64,000 nt of DNA from CAVEFW01 sp963643505 (GTDB lineage Bacteria > Actinomycetota > Coriobacteriia > Coriobacteriales > Eggerthellaceae): the NCBI GenBank assembly GCA_963643505.1, contig CAVIKF010000002.1:62001-126000 (forward strand), written 5' to 3'. Below are positions 41,388 through 50,900 of the stretch, in pieces (position 1 is the first letter of the stretch; each line of letters begins with the position of its first letter). The notes below the pieces were generated by a model that was not told where the DNA came from, made no database searches, and saw only the letters and a program-made list of their open reading frames with translations. A program made the translations under genes and the position numbers.

Positions 41388-42178
41388 CACTCGATCTGGC
41401 AGGCGGGCACAGGGTTCTCGTGAATGATGGTTTGCTCCACCATGCCGTCGTGCATGATGATGACGCGGTGTGCCATGTCGGCGATAGCTTGGTTGTGGGT
41501 GACCATCAGCATGGTGGCGCCGTACTTTTGGTTGATCTGCTCGAGCAGTACGAGGATGTCGCTGGACGTGCGAGAATCGAGAGCGCCGGTGGGCTCGTCA
41601 CATAGCAGCAACTTGGGGTTCTTCACCAGGGCGCGGGCAATGGCACATCGTTGCTGTTGACCGCCGGACAGCTGCCCAGGGAAGCGATCGGCCAGCTCGG
41701 CCAAACCCAGCGTCTGCAAAAGCTCGTCGAGATCCAGCGGGTTTTGGGAAATGTTCTCGCAGATCTGGATATTCTCCCGCACCGTCAAGTCCGGCAACAG
41801 ACTGTAGAGCTGAAAAACAAAGCCCAGGTTCTCCTTGCGGTAACGGGCAAGCTGCTTGGCGTTCATCTTGCCGATTTCCATGCCGTCAACCACAATGCTG
41901 CCGATATCCATGAAGGCGTAGGGCGACGATTCGTAGGGCACGATGGCGTCGACGGTGAAGGCGTATTCCACGTTGGTGACGCTGTCGGCCATGACCAACT
42001 TGCTGCCTACCTGCAGGCCAACCTTCTTCGCAAGCGCGCTGGAGATGGTGCATTTGTTCTTGCCGACGCTGGGGTTCACGTCGTAGTAGGGATTGCTGCT
42101 GTCGGTACCCATCAGCGTGACGCTGTAGGAGTTGCCGTCGTACAGGCGGTCATAGACGCTCGAAGTGACGAACGCGGT
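41384..42178 (-). pseudogene. Chimera of an FtsX-type permease piece and an ABC ATPase without Walker A
   Basis: One frame joins two proteins. The N-terminal about 85 residues (TAFVTSSVYDRLYDGNSYSV, then ISSALAKKVGLQVGSKLVMA) belong to the extracellular domain of a MacB/FtsX permease. From GSIVVDGMEIGKMNAKQLAR onward it is a LolD/MacB-type ATPase with Q-loop FVFQLYSLLPDLTV, signature LSGGQQQRCAIARAL and Walker B LLLCDEPTGALDS. The first about 60 residues of the ATPase, including the P-loop, are missing, so it cannot hydrolyse ATP. An internal deletion between neighbouring genes explains it. Confidence 0.8.
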
Positions 42179-42249
42179 TCAGAAGACGGGTGGATTGCGA
42201 GGGCTTTTGGAGCCCAGGCGCCAAGATGCCGTATGGCGGGTGCCACATA

Positions 42250-42310
42250 TGACAGGTGCCAGGTGCCTGTCAGCTTTTTGCAAATGTGACAGGTGCCAGG
42301 TGCCTGTCAG
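42250..42310. repeat. Two direct copies of the ACAGGTGCCAGGT repeat upstream of apt
   Basis: Full copies GACAGGTGCCAGGTGCCTGT/CA at 42250-42272 and about 42287-42310, separated by CTTTTTGCAAATGT. The same doublet, in the same orientation, follows apt at 43005-43072. Confidence 0.85.
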
Positions 42311-42457
42311 CTCACTCGCTGGCGAAGATCGCCCGACCGGAACAGGAAAACGACTACAATGGAGCGCACCCGCGCCACGAAGCGCGCACCCACAACGGAG
42401 TGCATCGGCACCATGGCGCGTACCCGCACAACAGAGCGCTGCACAGAAGGAGCACAC
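42311..42457. other. Leader region of apt with degenerate short repeats
   Basis: Contains a run of related units (GGAGCGCACCCGCGCCACGA, AGCGCGCACCCACAACGGAG, GGCGCGTACCCGCACAACAG) before the apt Shine-Dalgarno. No alternative gene is supported. The open frame through it is probably an untranslated leader. Confidence 0.4.
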
Positions 42458-42994
42458 ATGGCCGCAGATCTTGAAAGCCTGATGGTAAACATCCCCGACT
42501 TCCCCAAGCCAGGCGTCATTTTTCGCGATATCACCCCCATCTTCGACAATGCCGAGGGCCTGAAAACCATGGTTGACGTGCTTGCGCAACGCTATGCAGG
42601 CAAAGGAATCACCAAGATTGTAGGCGCGGAATCCCGCGGCTTCATGGTGGGCGCGCCCCTTGCCTACGCGATGGGCGTTGGCTTCGTCCCCACCCGAAAG
42701 CCGGGCAAGCTTCCCCGTGCGGTGCTGAGGGAAGCCTATACGCTCGAGTACGGCACCGACGAGCTGCAGATTCACGCGGACGCGCTGAACGCCGACGATG
42801 TGTGCTTGCTGGTGGATGACCTGTTAGCAACCGGCGGCACCGCAGCAGCCCAGGTGCGCTTGGTAAAGCAGGCGGGCGCCCAGATTGCAGGCGTCGCCTT
42901 CTTGATGGAGCTCACCGACTTGGGCGGCCGCAGCAAGGTAGCCGCAGAAACCGACGTCGAAGTCTTCTCCATTCTGCAGGCCACCGAGGAGTAG
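42458..42994 (+). CDS. apt: Adenine phosphoribosyltransferase
   Basis: 178 residues, normal for Apt, which converts adenine and PRPP to AMP. Typical elements: IPDFPKPGVIFRDITPIFDN near the start, VGAESRGFMVGAPLAYAMGV (about 56-75), RKPGKLPRAVLREAYTLEYG (the flexible hood loop), and the PRPP loop CLLVDDLLATGGTAAAQV. The ATG at 42458 has AGAAGGAG before it. Stands as a single gene between two repeat doublets. Confidence 0.95.
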   Translation: MAADLESLMVNIPDFPKPGVIFRDITPIFDNAEGLKTMVDVLAQRYAGKGITKIVGAESRGFMVGAPLAYAMGVGFVPTRKPGKLPRAVLREAYTLEYGTDELQIHADALNADDVCLLVDDLLATGGTAAAQVRLVKQAGAQIAGVAFLMELTDLGGRSKVAAETDVEVFSILQATEE

Positions 42995-43004
42995 CCGCCA
43001 TATA

Positions 43005-43072
43005 CGACAGGTGCCAGGTGCCTGTCAGCTTTTTGCGACAAGCGCTTGTGACAAGTGCCAGGTGCCTGTCAT
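43005..43072. repeat. Two direct copies of the ACAGGTGCCAGGT repeat downstream of apt
   Basis: Copies at about 43005-43028 and 43049-43072 with CTTTTTGCGACAAGCGCTTG between. The layout (copy, CTTTTTGC spacer, copy) is the same as upstream of apt. Confidence 0.85.
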
Positions 43073-43179
43073 ATGGTCACGCTGGCCGACATGAAGGACA
43101 CCGGCGCAAGCATGGAGGAACTCGCCGAATGGACGCGCGAGAACAGGCTGCGCATGCACCAGCAGCTTGGCGACGGAGC

Positions 43180-43466
43180 GGGCGTCGTGCGTGCTGTCGC
43201 ACATCCTGACCGCCGTGGCCTTCACCGCGGGGTCATATTGCAGATACCGGGCCTCCTCCCCGCGGTTATGCGCGGCGTCATCATGGCTCACCCACTTGTA
43301 AAGCATCGTTCTGGTGGGGTAGCCGAGCCTCCTGATGGTTGCAGTGACCGAGCCAAGCTCGTTGAAGAGGGCCACTGCCTCGTCTCTCTGCTCCTGCGTG
43401 TACTTTGCCATGCGGACGTCCTTTCCGAACCTAATTTGGTCCAACTTTTTGTCCGCACCCCCTTTT
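43180..43466 (-). mobile_element. IS3-family remnant (OrfA N-terminus and left end)
   Basis: From the ATG at 43411 the minus strand encodes MAKYTQEQRDEAVALFNELG then SVTATIRRLGYPTRTMLYKW, the helix-turn-helix of an IS3-type OrfA. It then runs AVKATAVRMCDSTHDARSVA and loses identity near 43185. The upstream GGTGCGGACAAAAAGTTGGA (complement of about 43440-43462) looks like the IS terminus. OrfB is absent, so the element is dead. Confidence 0.72.
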
Positions 43467-43751
43467 TTGTCAGAAATCTCGAATAGGGACGTCATTCAAG
43501 TATCACAGAATGGACGTTTGGCTTAACATCGGTTCTTTCTGTCTCAAGCTCATATGTCTCAAGCTCATAGGCACCCCTACATACCGTAGCCTTGGGTGGG
43601 CGTTGTTCGGCCACTATCACCAGAAATTACGTTCCGAACCCTTCGTTTGCGCAAACGCTGGAGTATTATGTTTCGCAGTGCAATCGAGCCTCCCTCTGGG
43701 GAGACGCGAGCTCTACGCCAGCACATTTCCGAATTCTCGAAAGGACTTCCA

Positions 43752-44381
43752 ATGAGCAAAGTCGTGGTGATGGACCATCCGCTTATACAGCACAAGATCG
43801 GAATTTTGCGCAGGAAGGAAACCCCGTCGAAGGACTTCCGCGAGCTTACCGGCGAGATCGCTTCGCTGATGTGCTACGAGGCCACGCGCGACCTTCCCGT
43901 GGAAGACGTGGAAATCGAGACCCCCATCTGCAAGACCACGGCCAAGCAACTTTCGGGCAAGAAGCTCGCAGTGGTGCCGATCCTGCGCGCCGGCCTCGGC
44001 ATGGTCGACGGCATGTTGGCCATGATCCCCGCCGCACGTGTGGGCTTCATCGGCCTCTACCGCGACGAGGAGACCTTCGAGCCGCACGAGTACTTCTGCA
44101 AGCTGCCCGAGGACGTGTCCGAACGAGAGGTGATCGTGGTAGACCCGATGCTGGCAACGGGCGGCTCTGCCGTAGCTGCTCTTGGCATGCTCAAGAAGCA
44201 CGGCGTCAAGCATGCGCGTTTCGTTTGCATGGTGGCCGTGCCGAAAGGCATCGAGAAGCTGCAGGAGGCTCACCCCGACATCGACATCTACGTGGGAGCC
44301 GTGGACGACCACCTCAACGAGCATGCGTACATCGTGCCCGGTCTGGGTGACGCCGGAGACAGGATCTTTGGCACTAAGTAG
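43752..44381 (+). CDS. upp: Uracil phosphoribosyltransferase
   Basis: 209 residues, full length. Converts uracil and PRPP to UMP. Family motifs: VMDHPLIQHKIGILRRKETP, VVPILRAGLGMVDGMLAMIP, the PRPP loop VIVVDPMLATGGSAVAAL, and the C-terminal uracil-binding GLGDAGDRIFGTK. The ATG at 43752 has GAAAGGA in front; the longer frame lacks support. It precedes the uracil permease gene, separated by a terminator-like hairpin. Confidence 0.96.
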   Translation: MSKVVVMDHPLIQHKIGILRRKETPSKDFRELTGEIASLMCYEATRDLPVEDVEIETPICKTTAKQLSGKKLAVVPILRAGLGMVDGMLAMIPAARVGFIGLYRDEETFEPHEYFCKLPEDVSEREVIVVDPMLATGGSAVAALGMLKKHGVKHARFVCMVAVPKGIEKLQEAHPDIDIYVGAVDDHLNEHAYIVPGLGDAGDRIFGTK

Positions 44382-44388
44382 TTAAATG

Positions 44389-44424
44389 AGCCCGATGCCA
44401 CTGCCGCCGGCATCGGGCTTTTGT
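44389..44424 (+). terminator. Terminator or attenuator between upp and the uracil permease gene
   Basis: AGCCCGATGCC (44389-44399) and GGCATCGGGCT (44409-44419), a perfect 11-base stem with a 9-base loop, followed by TTTTGTG. Placed 8 bases after the upp stop and 32 bases before the next start, it would reduce but need not abolish read-through. Confidence 0.8.
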
Positions 44425-44455
44425 GTGTAAGAAACATTTTTACGGAGGGAGTTTC

Positions 44456-45946
44456 ATGGCCAAAGAAGATAAAGTTTCCGTCTCGACCATCCCGGAGGAG
44501 GGTATCTACGATGCCGCCAAACTGGGCGGAGGTCGCATGACCGTGTTGGGCATCCAGCACATGTTCGCAATGTTCGGCGCCACGATCCTGGTGCCGATCC
44601 TCACGGGATTGAGCGTTTCGGCGACGCTGTTGTTCGCGGGAGTGGGAACGTTGCTCTTCCACTTCCTCACCAAGCGCAAGGTCCCCGCGTTCCTGGGGTC
44701 TTCGTTCGCATTCATCGCGGGCTACGCCGCCATCGCGCCCAACCAAGAGCCCGAGCTTTTGCCCTACGCGTGTATCGGTGTGTTCTGCGCGGGGTTCGTG
44801 TACCTGATCCTCTCGGCACTGTTCAAGGCGTTCGGCCCCAAAAAGGTCATGAGATACTTCCCGCCCGTGGTCACAGGCCCCATCGTAATCGCTATCGGCC
44901 TCATCTTGGCAGGGTCGGCCATCACCAACTGCGAGACCTGTTGGCCAATCGCCATCGTGGCCATCGTGATCATCGTGGTATGCAACATTTTTGGACGCGG
45001 CATGATCAAGATCATCCCCATCCTCTGCGGCGTGGTTGGATCCTACATCGTGGCTGCATGTTGCGGCATGGTGGACTTCACCAGTGTTGCCGAGGCTGCG
45101 TGGATCGGCGCGCCGTTCCAATTCGAGAACACCGCCCTCGCAGTGTTCCAAAACCCCGACACCGGCCTGATCATCACCGCGATCATCACGATCGTGCCGC
45201 TGGCGTTCGCCACGGTGATCGAGCACATCGGTGACATCTCAGCCATCAGCTCCACCTGCAACCGCAACTACATCGCCGATCCCGGTCTGCACCGCACGCT
45301 TTTGGGCGACGGCCTGGCCACCATGCTCGCCGCGCTCTTCGGTGCACCGGCCAACACGACCTATGGCGAGAACACCGGCGTGTTGGCACTCACCAGGGTC
45401 TTCGATCCGCGTGTGATTCGCATTGCGGCATGCTTCGCCATCGTGTTCTCGTTTTGCCCCAAGTTTGCGGCGCTCATCGGCGCGATGCCCTCGGCCACCA
45501 TCGGCGGCGTGTCGATGGTGCTCTACGGCATGATCTCGGGCGTTGGCATCCGCAACCTCGTGGAGAACAAGACCGACCTCGAGAAGAGCCGCAACGTTTT
45601 GGTCGTGGCTATCACCCTCGTGCTTGCCCTGGGCATCGCCTACAGCGGATCGGGCAGCATCCAGTTCGAGGTCGCAGGCGTGACCATCGGCCTCTCCGGC
45701 TTGGCAGTGGGGTCGCTCGTGGGCATCCTGCTCAATGCCATCTTGCCCGGCAAGGACTTCGAATTTGACGACACCCTGCACAACGAGCCGGTCTCACTTG
45801 AGAGCGGCTACGGCGCGTCGAGCGGCATCCCGACCCCGCAACCCGCGGAGCCGGAAGCGTCTGCCAAGGAGCCAGGGTCAGCCGCCGAGAGTTTGGAAAC
45901 GGGCACCGAAGAGTCAAAAGCCCCAGAAGGCGCGGCGACCGCCTAG
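44456..45946 (+). CDS. uraA: Uracil/xanthine permease (NCS2 family)
   Basis: 496 residues, with ATG at 44456 after ACGGAGGGAG. NCS2 signatures: TVLGIQHMFAMFGATILVPI (helix 1), FLGSSFAFIAGYAAIAP, FATVIEHIGDISAISSTCNR with the substrate-binding Glu-His, and FGAPANTTYGENTGVLALTR with the second conserved Glu. About 14 helices; the acidic, Ala/Pro-rich 60-residue C-terminal tail is longer than usual. Pairs with upp for uracil salvage. Confidence 0.93.
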   Translation: MAKEDKVSVSTIPEEGIYDAAKLGGGRMTVLGIQHMFAMFGATILVPILTGLSVSATLLFAGVGTLLFHFLTKRKVPAFLGSSFAFIAGYAAIAPNQEPELLPYACIGVFCAGFVYLILSALFKAFGPKKVMRYFPPVVTGPIVIAIGLILAGSAITNCETCWPIAIVAIVIIVVCNIFGRGMIKIIPILCGVVGSYIVAACCGMVDFTSVAEAAWIGAPFQFENTALAVFQNPDTGLIITAIITIVPLAFATVIEHIGDISAISSTCNRNYIADPGLHRTLLGDGLATMLAALFGAPANTTYGENTGVLALTRVFDPRVIRIAACFAIVFSFCPKFAALIGAMPSATIGGVSMVLYGMISGVGIRNLVENKTDLEKSRNVLVVAITLVLALGIAYSGSGSIQFEVAGVTIGLSGLAVGSLVGILLNAILPGKDFEFDDTLHNEPVSLESGYGASSGIPTPQPAEPEASAKEPGSAAESLETGTEESKAPEGAATA

Positions 45947-45999
45947 CACAGCGACCGCCTAGCATAACGACTGCTTAGCGCGGCAAAGACAAAAGACAG

Positions 46000-46036
46000 C
46001 GAAAGGCCGTTGGCTTGTCAGCGGCCTTTCGATTTT
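46000..46036 (+). terminator. Terminator after the uracil permease gene
   Basis: CGAAAGGCCG (46000-46009) pairs with CGGCCTTTCG (46022-46031) over a 12-base loop, followed by ATTTT. Confidence 0.85.
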
Positions 46037-46055
46037 CAAAATGAGCTTGGTCGGT

Positions 46056-46113
46056 TGAACACTCCTCCGTCCCCTGTTCAAGTTAGGTTGAACACTCCTC
46101 CGTCCCCTGTTCA
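46056..46113. repeat. Two direct copies of the GGACGGAGGAGTGTTCA repeat (left array)
   Basis: TGAACACTCCTCCGTCCCCT/GTTCA occurs at 46056-46080 and 46089-46113, 8 bases apart. Each unit begins TGAACA and ends TGTTCA, so it can fold on itself. The opposite orientation is found in the right array beyond the amidohydrolase gene. Confidence 0.9.
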
Positions 46114-46185
46114 TGCGATATCGCAGTCAAACAACTTGCCCGTTCGGCTACGATTTAGGAAGATCACCACCACGAAGGGAAAGAC

Positions 46186-47496
46186 ATGACCGCAAAGGAT
46201 AACCGCGAAGCAAAGCCCGTTGCCTATATTCACGCAAACGTGCTAGACGGCACCGAAAACATGCAGGTGCGTGAAGACCACGCCGTACTTGTGCAAGGTG
46301 AGGAGATTATTGCCGTTGAGCCCACGGCCCAGCTGAGCACTGCGGGTTGCGAAGTGGTTGACCTTAAGGGGGCGTACTTGGCGCCCGGCCTTGTCAACAT
46401 GCACGTCCACCTGGCAGGCAACGGCAAACCCCAGAAGAAACAACGCGACAACGAGGCGTTGGTTACCAAGATTATGGCCACCAAGCTTACTCGCGACGTG
46501 GCCTACAAGCTGGTGTGCGAATTTGCACGCATCGAGCTACACAGCGGCGTTACCACCATTCGCACGGTTGGCGGCCTGCGCGAATTCGACACGCGTGTTC
46601 GCGACGAAGCGGCTGTCGGCAAGGTTGAAGCACCGCGCATTCTTGCGGCCAACGAAGGCATTTCGGTACCAGGCGGGCACATGGCGGGCTCGGTTGCCAT
46701 CGCTGCGCGCAACATAACCGATGCGTTGCTGCAGGTGGATATTGCCAAGCTTCAGGGAGTTGACCTCATCAAGCTGATGATTACCGGCGGCGTAATGGAC
46801 GCCAAGGAAAAAGGCGTGCCTGGCGAAATGAAGATGAGTCCCGAGATGGTGCTTGCCGTATGCGAAAAAGCCCACAGCCTTGGCTACAAGGTTGCGGCGC
46901 ACGTTGAGTCTACCGAGGGCGTGCTGGTTGCCCTGCAAAACGGCGTCGACTCCATCGAGCACGGCGCGGCCCCGACGCCAGAGATGTTGCAGCTGTTCAA
47001 AGAGCGCGGAGCATTTTTGTGCACCACTATTTCACCCGCGCTGCCCTATGCGCTGTTCGACCGCTCGGTCTCCAATGCCAGCGAAGTTGAGCAATTCAAC
47101 GGCAATGTGGTGTTTGAGGGCATTTTGGCGAATTCCAAAGCGGCGCTTGAGCAGGGTATACCCGTTGCGCTTGGCAATGACGTCGGTTGTCCTTGGATTA
47201 CGCAATACGACTTTTGGCGCGAAGTGCGTTACTTCGAAAAGTACGTAGGCGTTTCACGTGAGTTCGCGCTGCATACGGCGACGCTTCGCAATGCGCAGCT
47301 GGCAGGCGTTGGCGACGTTACGGGATCAATCGAAGCCGGCAAATGCGCCGACATGATTGTTCTGGGGGAAAACCCGCTGGACGATTTGTGCGCCCTGCGC
47401 ACGCCCAAGCACGTAATAGCCCGAGGCCGCGCCATCATGAAGCCGCGAGTGAAGCGCAAAGCCGTGGTGGATCGCGAGTTGGATAAGTTTTTGTAG
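46186..47496 (+). CDS. Amidohydrolase (imidazolonepropionase/prolidase-like)
   Basis: 436 residues. Metal-dependent hydrolase of the amidohydrolase superfamily: VNMHVHLAGNGKP (metal-binding His pair, about 69-81), LIKLMITGGVMD (Lys region), VAAHVESTEG and IEHGAAPTPEML (metal His), and ALGNDVGCPWITQYDF (catalytic Asp). The N-terminal composite domain and C-terminal GSIEAGKCADMIVLGENPLD are typical. Substrate unknown; a peptide or cyclic amide is likely. AAGGGAAAGAC precedes the ATG. The gene alone occupies the space between two inverted repeat arrays. Confidence 0.88.
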   Translation: MTAKDNREAKPVAYIHANVLDGTENMQVREDHAVLVQGEEIIAVEPTAQLSTAGCEVVDLKGAYLAPGLVNMHVHLAGNGKPQKKQRDNEALVTKIMATKLTRDVAYKLVCEFARIELHSGVTTIRTVGGLREFDTRVRDEAAVGKVEAPRILAANEGISVPGGHMAGSVAIAARNITDALLQVDIAKLQGVDLIKLMITGGVMDAKEKGVPGEMKMSPEMVLAVCEKAHSLGYKVAAHVESTEGVLVALQNGVDSIEHGAAPTPEMLQLFKERGAFLCTTISPALPYALFDRSVSNASEVEQFNGNVVFEGILANSKAALEQGIPVALGNDVGCPWITQYDFWREVRYFEKYVGVSREFALHTATLRNAQLAGVGDVTGSIEAGKCADMIVLGENPLDDLCALRTPKHVIARGRAIMKPRVKRKAVVDRELDKFL

Positions 47497-47551
47497 GACG
47501 GCGCGGCCCACCCGCCCTGTCGGGTATGCGCGCGAGGATGAACAGGGAGGA

Positions 47552-47669
47552 TGAACAGGGGACGGAGGAGTGTTCATCCACTGCGCCTACCATGAACAGG
47601 GGACGGAGGAGTGTTCATCCACTGCGCCTACCATGAACAGCTCATGAACACTCCTCCGTCCCCTGTTCA
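47552..47669. repeat. Three copies of the GGACGGAGGAGTGTTCA repeat (right array)
   Basis: TGAACAGGGGACGGAGGAGT/GTTCA at 47552-47576 and 47593-47617, separated by a conserved TCCACTGCGCCTACCA that recurs after the second copy. An inverted copy follows at 47645-47669. A degenerate ATGAACAGGGAGG precedes the first. The first two copies are inverted relative to the left array. Confidence 0.9.
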
Positions 47670-47759
47670 TGCGCAGGTTCGATCGCGGCAGGTCGGCGGC
47701 CGTGCAGGCGTATAATGGCGGAAAGCGAATGTATTGCATTCCGAGTGAACGGAGTTCCA

Positions 47760-47969
47760 ATGCCAGGCTACAAGGACCTCATCGCGAAGAAACCCAGCGA
47801 AACCGCTATCCGCAGCTATTTGGTGCAGGGCGACCAGGTGTCGGTGACCCTGCGAATACCTGACACCCTGCGCGACGCAGCCAAGGAGGAGGCGGCCCTA
47901 CGTGGCATGAGCTTCTCCGCCTTCGTCCGCACCTGCATGATTGAAGAGCTTTCGAAGAAAGGCGAATAG
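47760..47969 (+). CDS. Ribbon-helix-helix-like small protein, antitoxin-type
   Basis: 69 residues from the ATG at 47760 (GGAGTTCCA before it). The C-terminal half, VTLRIPDTLRDAAKEEAALR followed by GMSFSAFVRTCMIEEL, has the beta-helix-helix pattern of MetJ/Arc-type DNA-binding antitoxins. An in-frame upstream start 15 codons earlier is possible but weaker. It ends 2 bases before the next gene's start, so it probably autoregulates the restriction locus. Confidence 0.75.
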   Translation: MPGYKDLIAKKPSETAIRSYLVQGDQVSVTLRIPDTLRDAAKEEAALRGMSFSAFVRTCMIEELSKKGE

Positions 47970-47971
47970 TT

Positions 47972-50900
47972 ATGCCGTCTGTGACCAGGCTAGCAAGCAG
48001 CGCAAAACAGCCACGTGGGGGGTATGTCCCCTTAGAGAGTTTCGATGAAAAGCTCCATCCGGACGACTTGCCGGTCATCGGCAACTACAATATCAGCCCT
48101 GCCCTAGTCGCATGGCCGTCGATTACGGCGTGCGCATTGCCTTGGGCGACAGCGCAGAGGATGTGTTCGAGGTTGCTTTGGTCGGGGCGAAGATGGTCGG
48201 GGAGTCCCAAAGGGCCCTAGAGCTTATTGGCCAGATCGACCCAGCTGGACTTCGTTCTATGGCACCAGACGAGGGGGCCATCACCGCGCTGTGCAAGCTC
48301 TCGGGCTTCGACTCTGCTTTCCGGGCGGGGAAGCACGCATACAGGCCTGTTGACGACATTGAGCCTAACGGTGAGACAATCTCCGACATCGGCAACCTTA
48401 TAATCCGCACCAAGGCGTTCTTCGACGAGGTGGGCCCCGTCGATTCGACGGGTTTCACCTTCGAAGGCGGGCTCACCGACGAAGCCGAGGCTAGCGACGG
48501 CGACTACATCGCCGGCGACACGCTCTGGGACCTCAAGGTGCGCAAGGGTGAGCCCGACAAGAACCAGACGCTGCAAATTCTGCTCTACTATCTGATGGGC
48601 ATGCGCTCCGGCCAAGAGCGGTTCAAGCCGGTAACCAAAATCGGAATTTACAACCCTTGGCTCCAGAAGTCGTGGGTCTGTTCGGTCAAGGACCTCGACG
48701 AGGGCGTGGTCTCCGATGTCATGAAGGGCGTTCTCGGCTACGAGCCGAGGCATGCGCACCAGCATCGTCGAAGCGAAACCGGCAGCCGCACCGTGTACGA
48801 GGTGATCGATTGGATACGAGATACCTCCGAGACCGAGAAAGAGAAGGGCACCAAGTTCGAGCGTGCGAGCCGCTACTACCTGAAGAACGACCCCGTATAC
48901 GCCCAGCGCTTCAGCGAGGTGTGGATGTGGAACGACGCGCCCACCAACGACGGCGCCGACGTCGGCATCGACCTTGTTGCGCTCGATGCCGAGGACGGCA
49001 GCTACTGGGCGATCCAGTGCAAGTGCTATGCGAGCCCCACGCTCAACCTCAAGGACGTCGCCACCTTCTACGCCAAGGCCGCCATCGGCGACACATACAA
49101 GCACAACATGATCATCAGCACGTGCGAGGATTTCGGCCCGCACCTGGACAAGACGGCCATCGAGTATGGAACGGTCCGCCTGTTCGCCGACGATATGGCC
49201 GCATCCGACATCGACTGGGACTCTTTCGTGGAGGGCAAGCCTATCGGCAAGCGCGAGTTCAAGGAACCGCGCCCGCATCAGCGCGAGGCGATCGACGCGT
49301 GCCTCGAGAAATTCCAGGATCACGACCGCGGCCAGCTCATCATGGCGTGCGGCACGGGCAAGACCATCACCTCGCTGCGCCTGACCGAGGAGCTGCTTCC
49401 AGAAGGGTCTTTGGTGCTGTTCCTCGCGCCATCTATCGCACTTGTGGCGCAGACCATGCGCGAATGGGCCAACCAGTCAAAGCGTCCCATGCGCTGCGCG
49501 GTGGTGTGCTCCGACGAGACCGCGAGCCGCACCGACGGCGACACATGGGAGACGTCGCTCTCAGACCTCCCGTACCCGGCGACGACCGACCCCGCCGCGC
49601 TTTACGGGCAGATAAGCCGATTCGACCGCGGCAGCGGTATCAACGTCGTCTTCTCGACCTATCAGTCTATACAGGTCGTCTCGGATGCCCAGAGCATGGG
49701 CCTCGACCCGTTCGACCTCGTCGTCTGTGACGAGGCACACCGAACTACGGGCGCTTCGGCGTCCTCTGACAACCTCACAGACCAGAGCGCGTTCACGAAG
49801 GTGCACGACAACCGCCTCGTTTCGGCCAAAAAGCGCGTCTACATGACCGCCACGCCCAAGATCTACGGCGACAACGCCAGACGCCAGGCCAAGGAGGAGA
49901 GCTACGAGGTCTCCTCGATGGACGACGAGGAGAAGTTCGGCCCCGTCTTCTACAAGCTCTCCTTTGCCCGCGCTGTGGACGACGGTCTGCTTACCGACTA
50001 CAGGGTGATCGCCCTCACCGTGTCCGAGGACGTGGTGAGCGAGGTCTACCAGCGCGCCATGGCAAACGACGAGGGCTTCGAGATAACCGACGCCGCCAAG
50101 GTCATCGGCTGCTGGAAGGGCCTGGTCGATCAAGGCAAAGAAGACGGCAGCGGGCACCCCCTCAAGAACGCCGTGGCGTTCTGCTCCACCATCCCGGAGT
50201 CCAAGCGCATATCCGACTACTTCGAGCGCACCGTACGCGCCTACATAGATTACGAGCATGAGCAGGGCAACGACGTCGCGGAGTTCGACTGCGAGCTCAG
50301 GCACGTGGACGGCTCCATGGACATGGCCACCCGCAAGGACAAGCTGTCCTGGCTGGCCGCAACGGACGACGAGTCGTGCCACGTCCTGTCGAACGTGCGC
50401 TGCCTCTCCGAGGGCGTCGACGTGCCCAACCTCGACGCCATCATGTTCCTTCAGCCGAAGAAGTCGCGCGTCGAGGTCGTCCAGGCCGTCGGCCGCGTCA
50501 TGCGCCGCTTCGAGGGCAAGGACTACGGCTACATCATCCTCCCGGTCGTCGTTCCCGCCGGCTACACGCCTGAGGAGGCGCTGGACAACACGGACGCCTT
50601 CAAGGTGGTCTGGGAGATCCTGCAGGCGCTGCGAAGCCACGACGAGCGCCTCGAGGGCGCCATGAACTCCCTTGAGTACGACATGTCCACCACCGCCGTC
50701 GTGGAGGTCATCAACGTCGGTGACAAGAAGCCGGGCGGAAGCGGCTCCGAGGGCGATGGGGGCGAAGGCGAGGAGCCTCCTCGCGAAGGCGGAACCCAGC
50801 TGCAGATCGACTTCACCGACAAGCAGCTGCAGGAGGCCGTGAACGCCGTCATCGTGAAGAAGTGCGGCACCAAGATCTACTGGGAGGACTGGGCCAAGGA

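Noticed and set aside
43600..43751. Possible PyrR-type attenuator ahead of upp (GCCTCCCTCTGGGGAGACGC hairpin)
   Set aside because: The conserved PyrR-binding loop sequence is not present and no T run follows; left unannotated.
46056..47669. Repeat copies considered as a CRISPR array
   Set aside because: Only two or three copies per cluster, both orientations, spacers of 8-27 bases with the same spacer repeated, and no cas genes.
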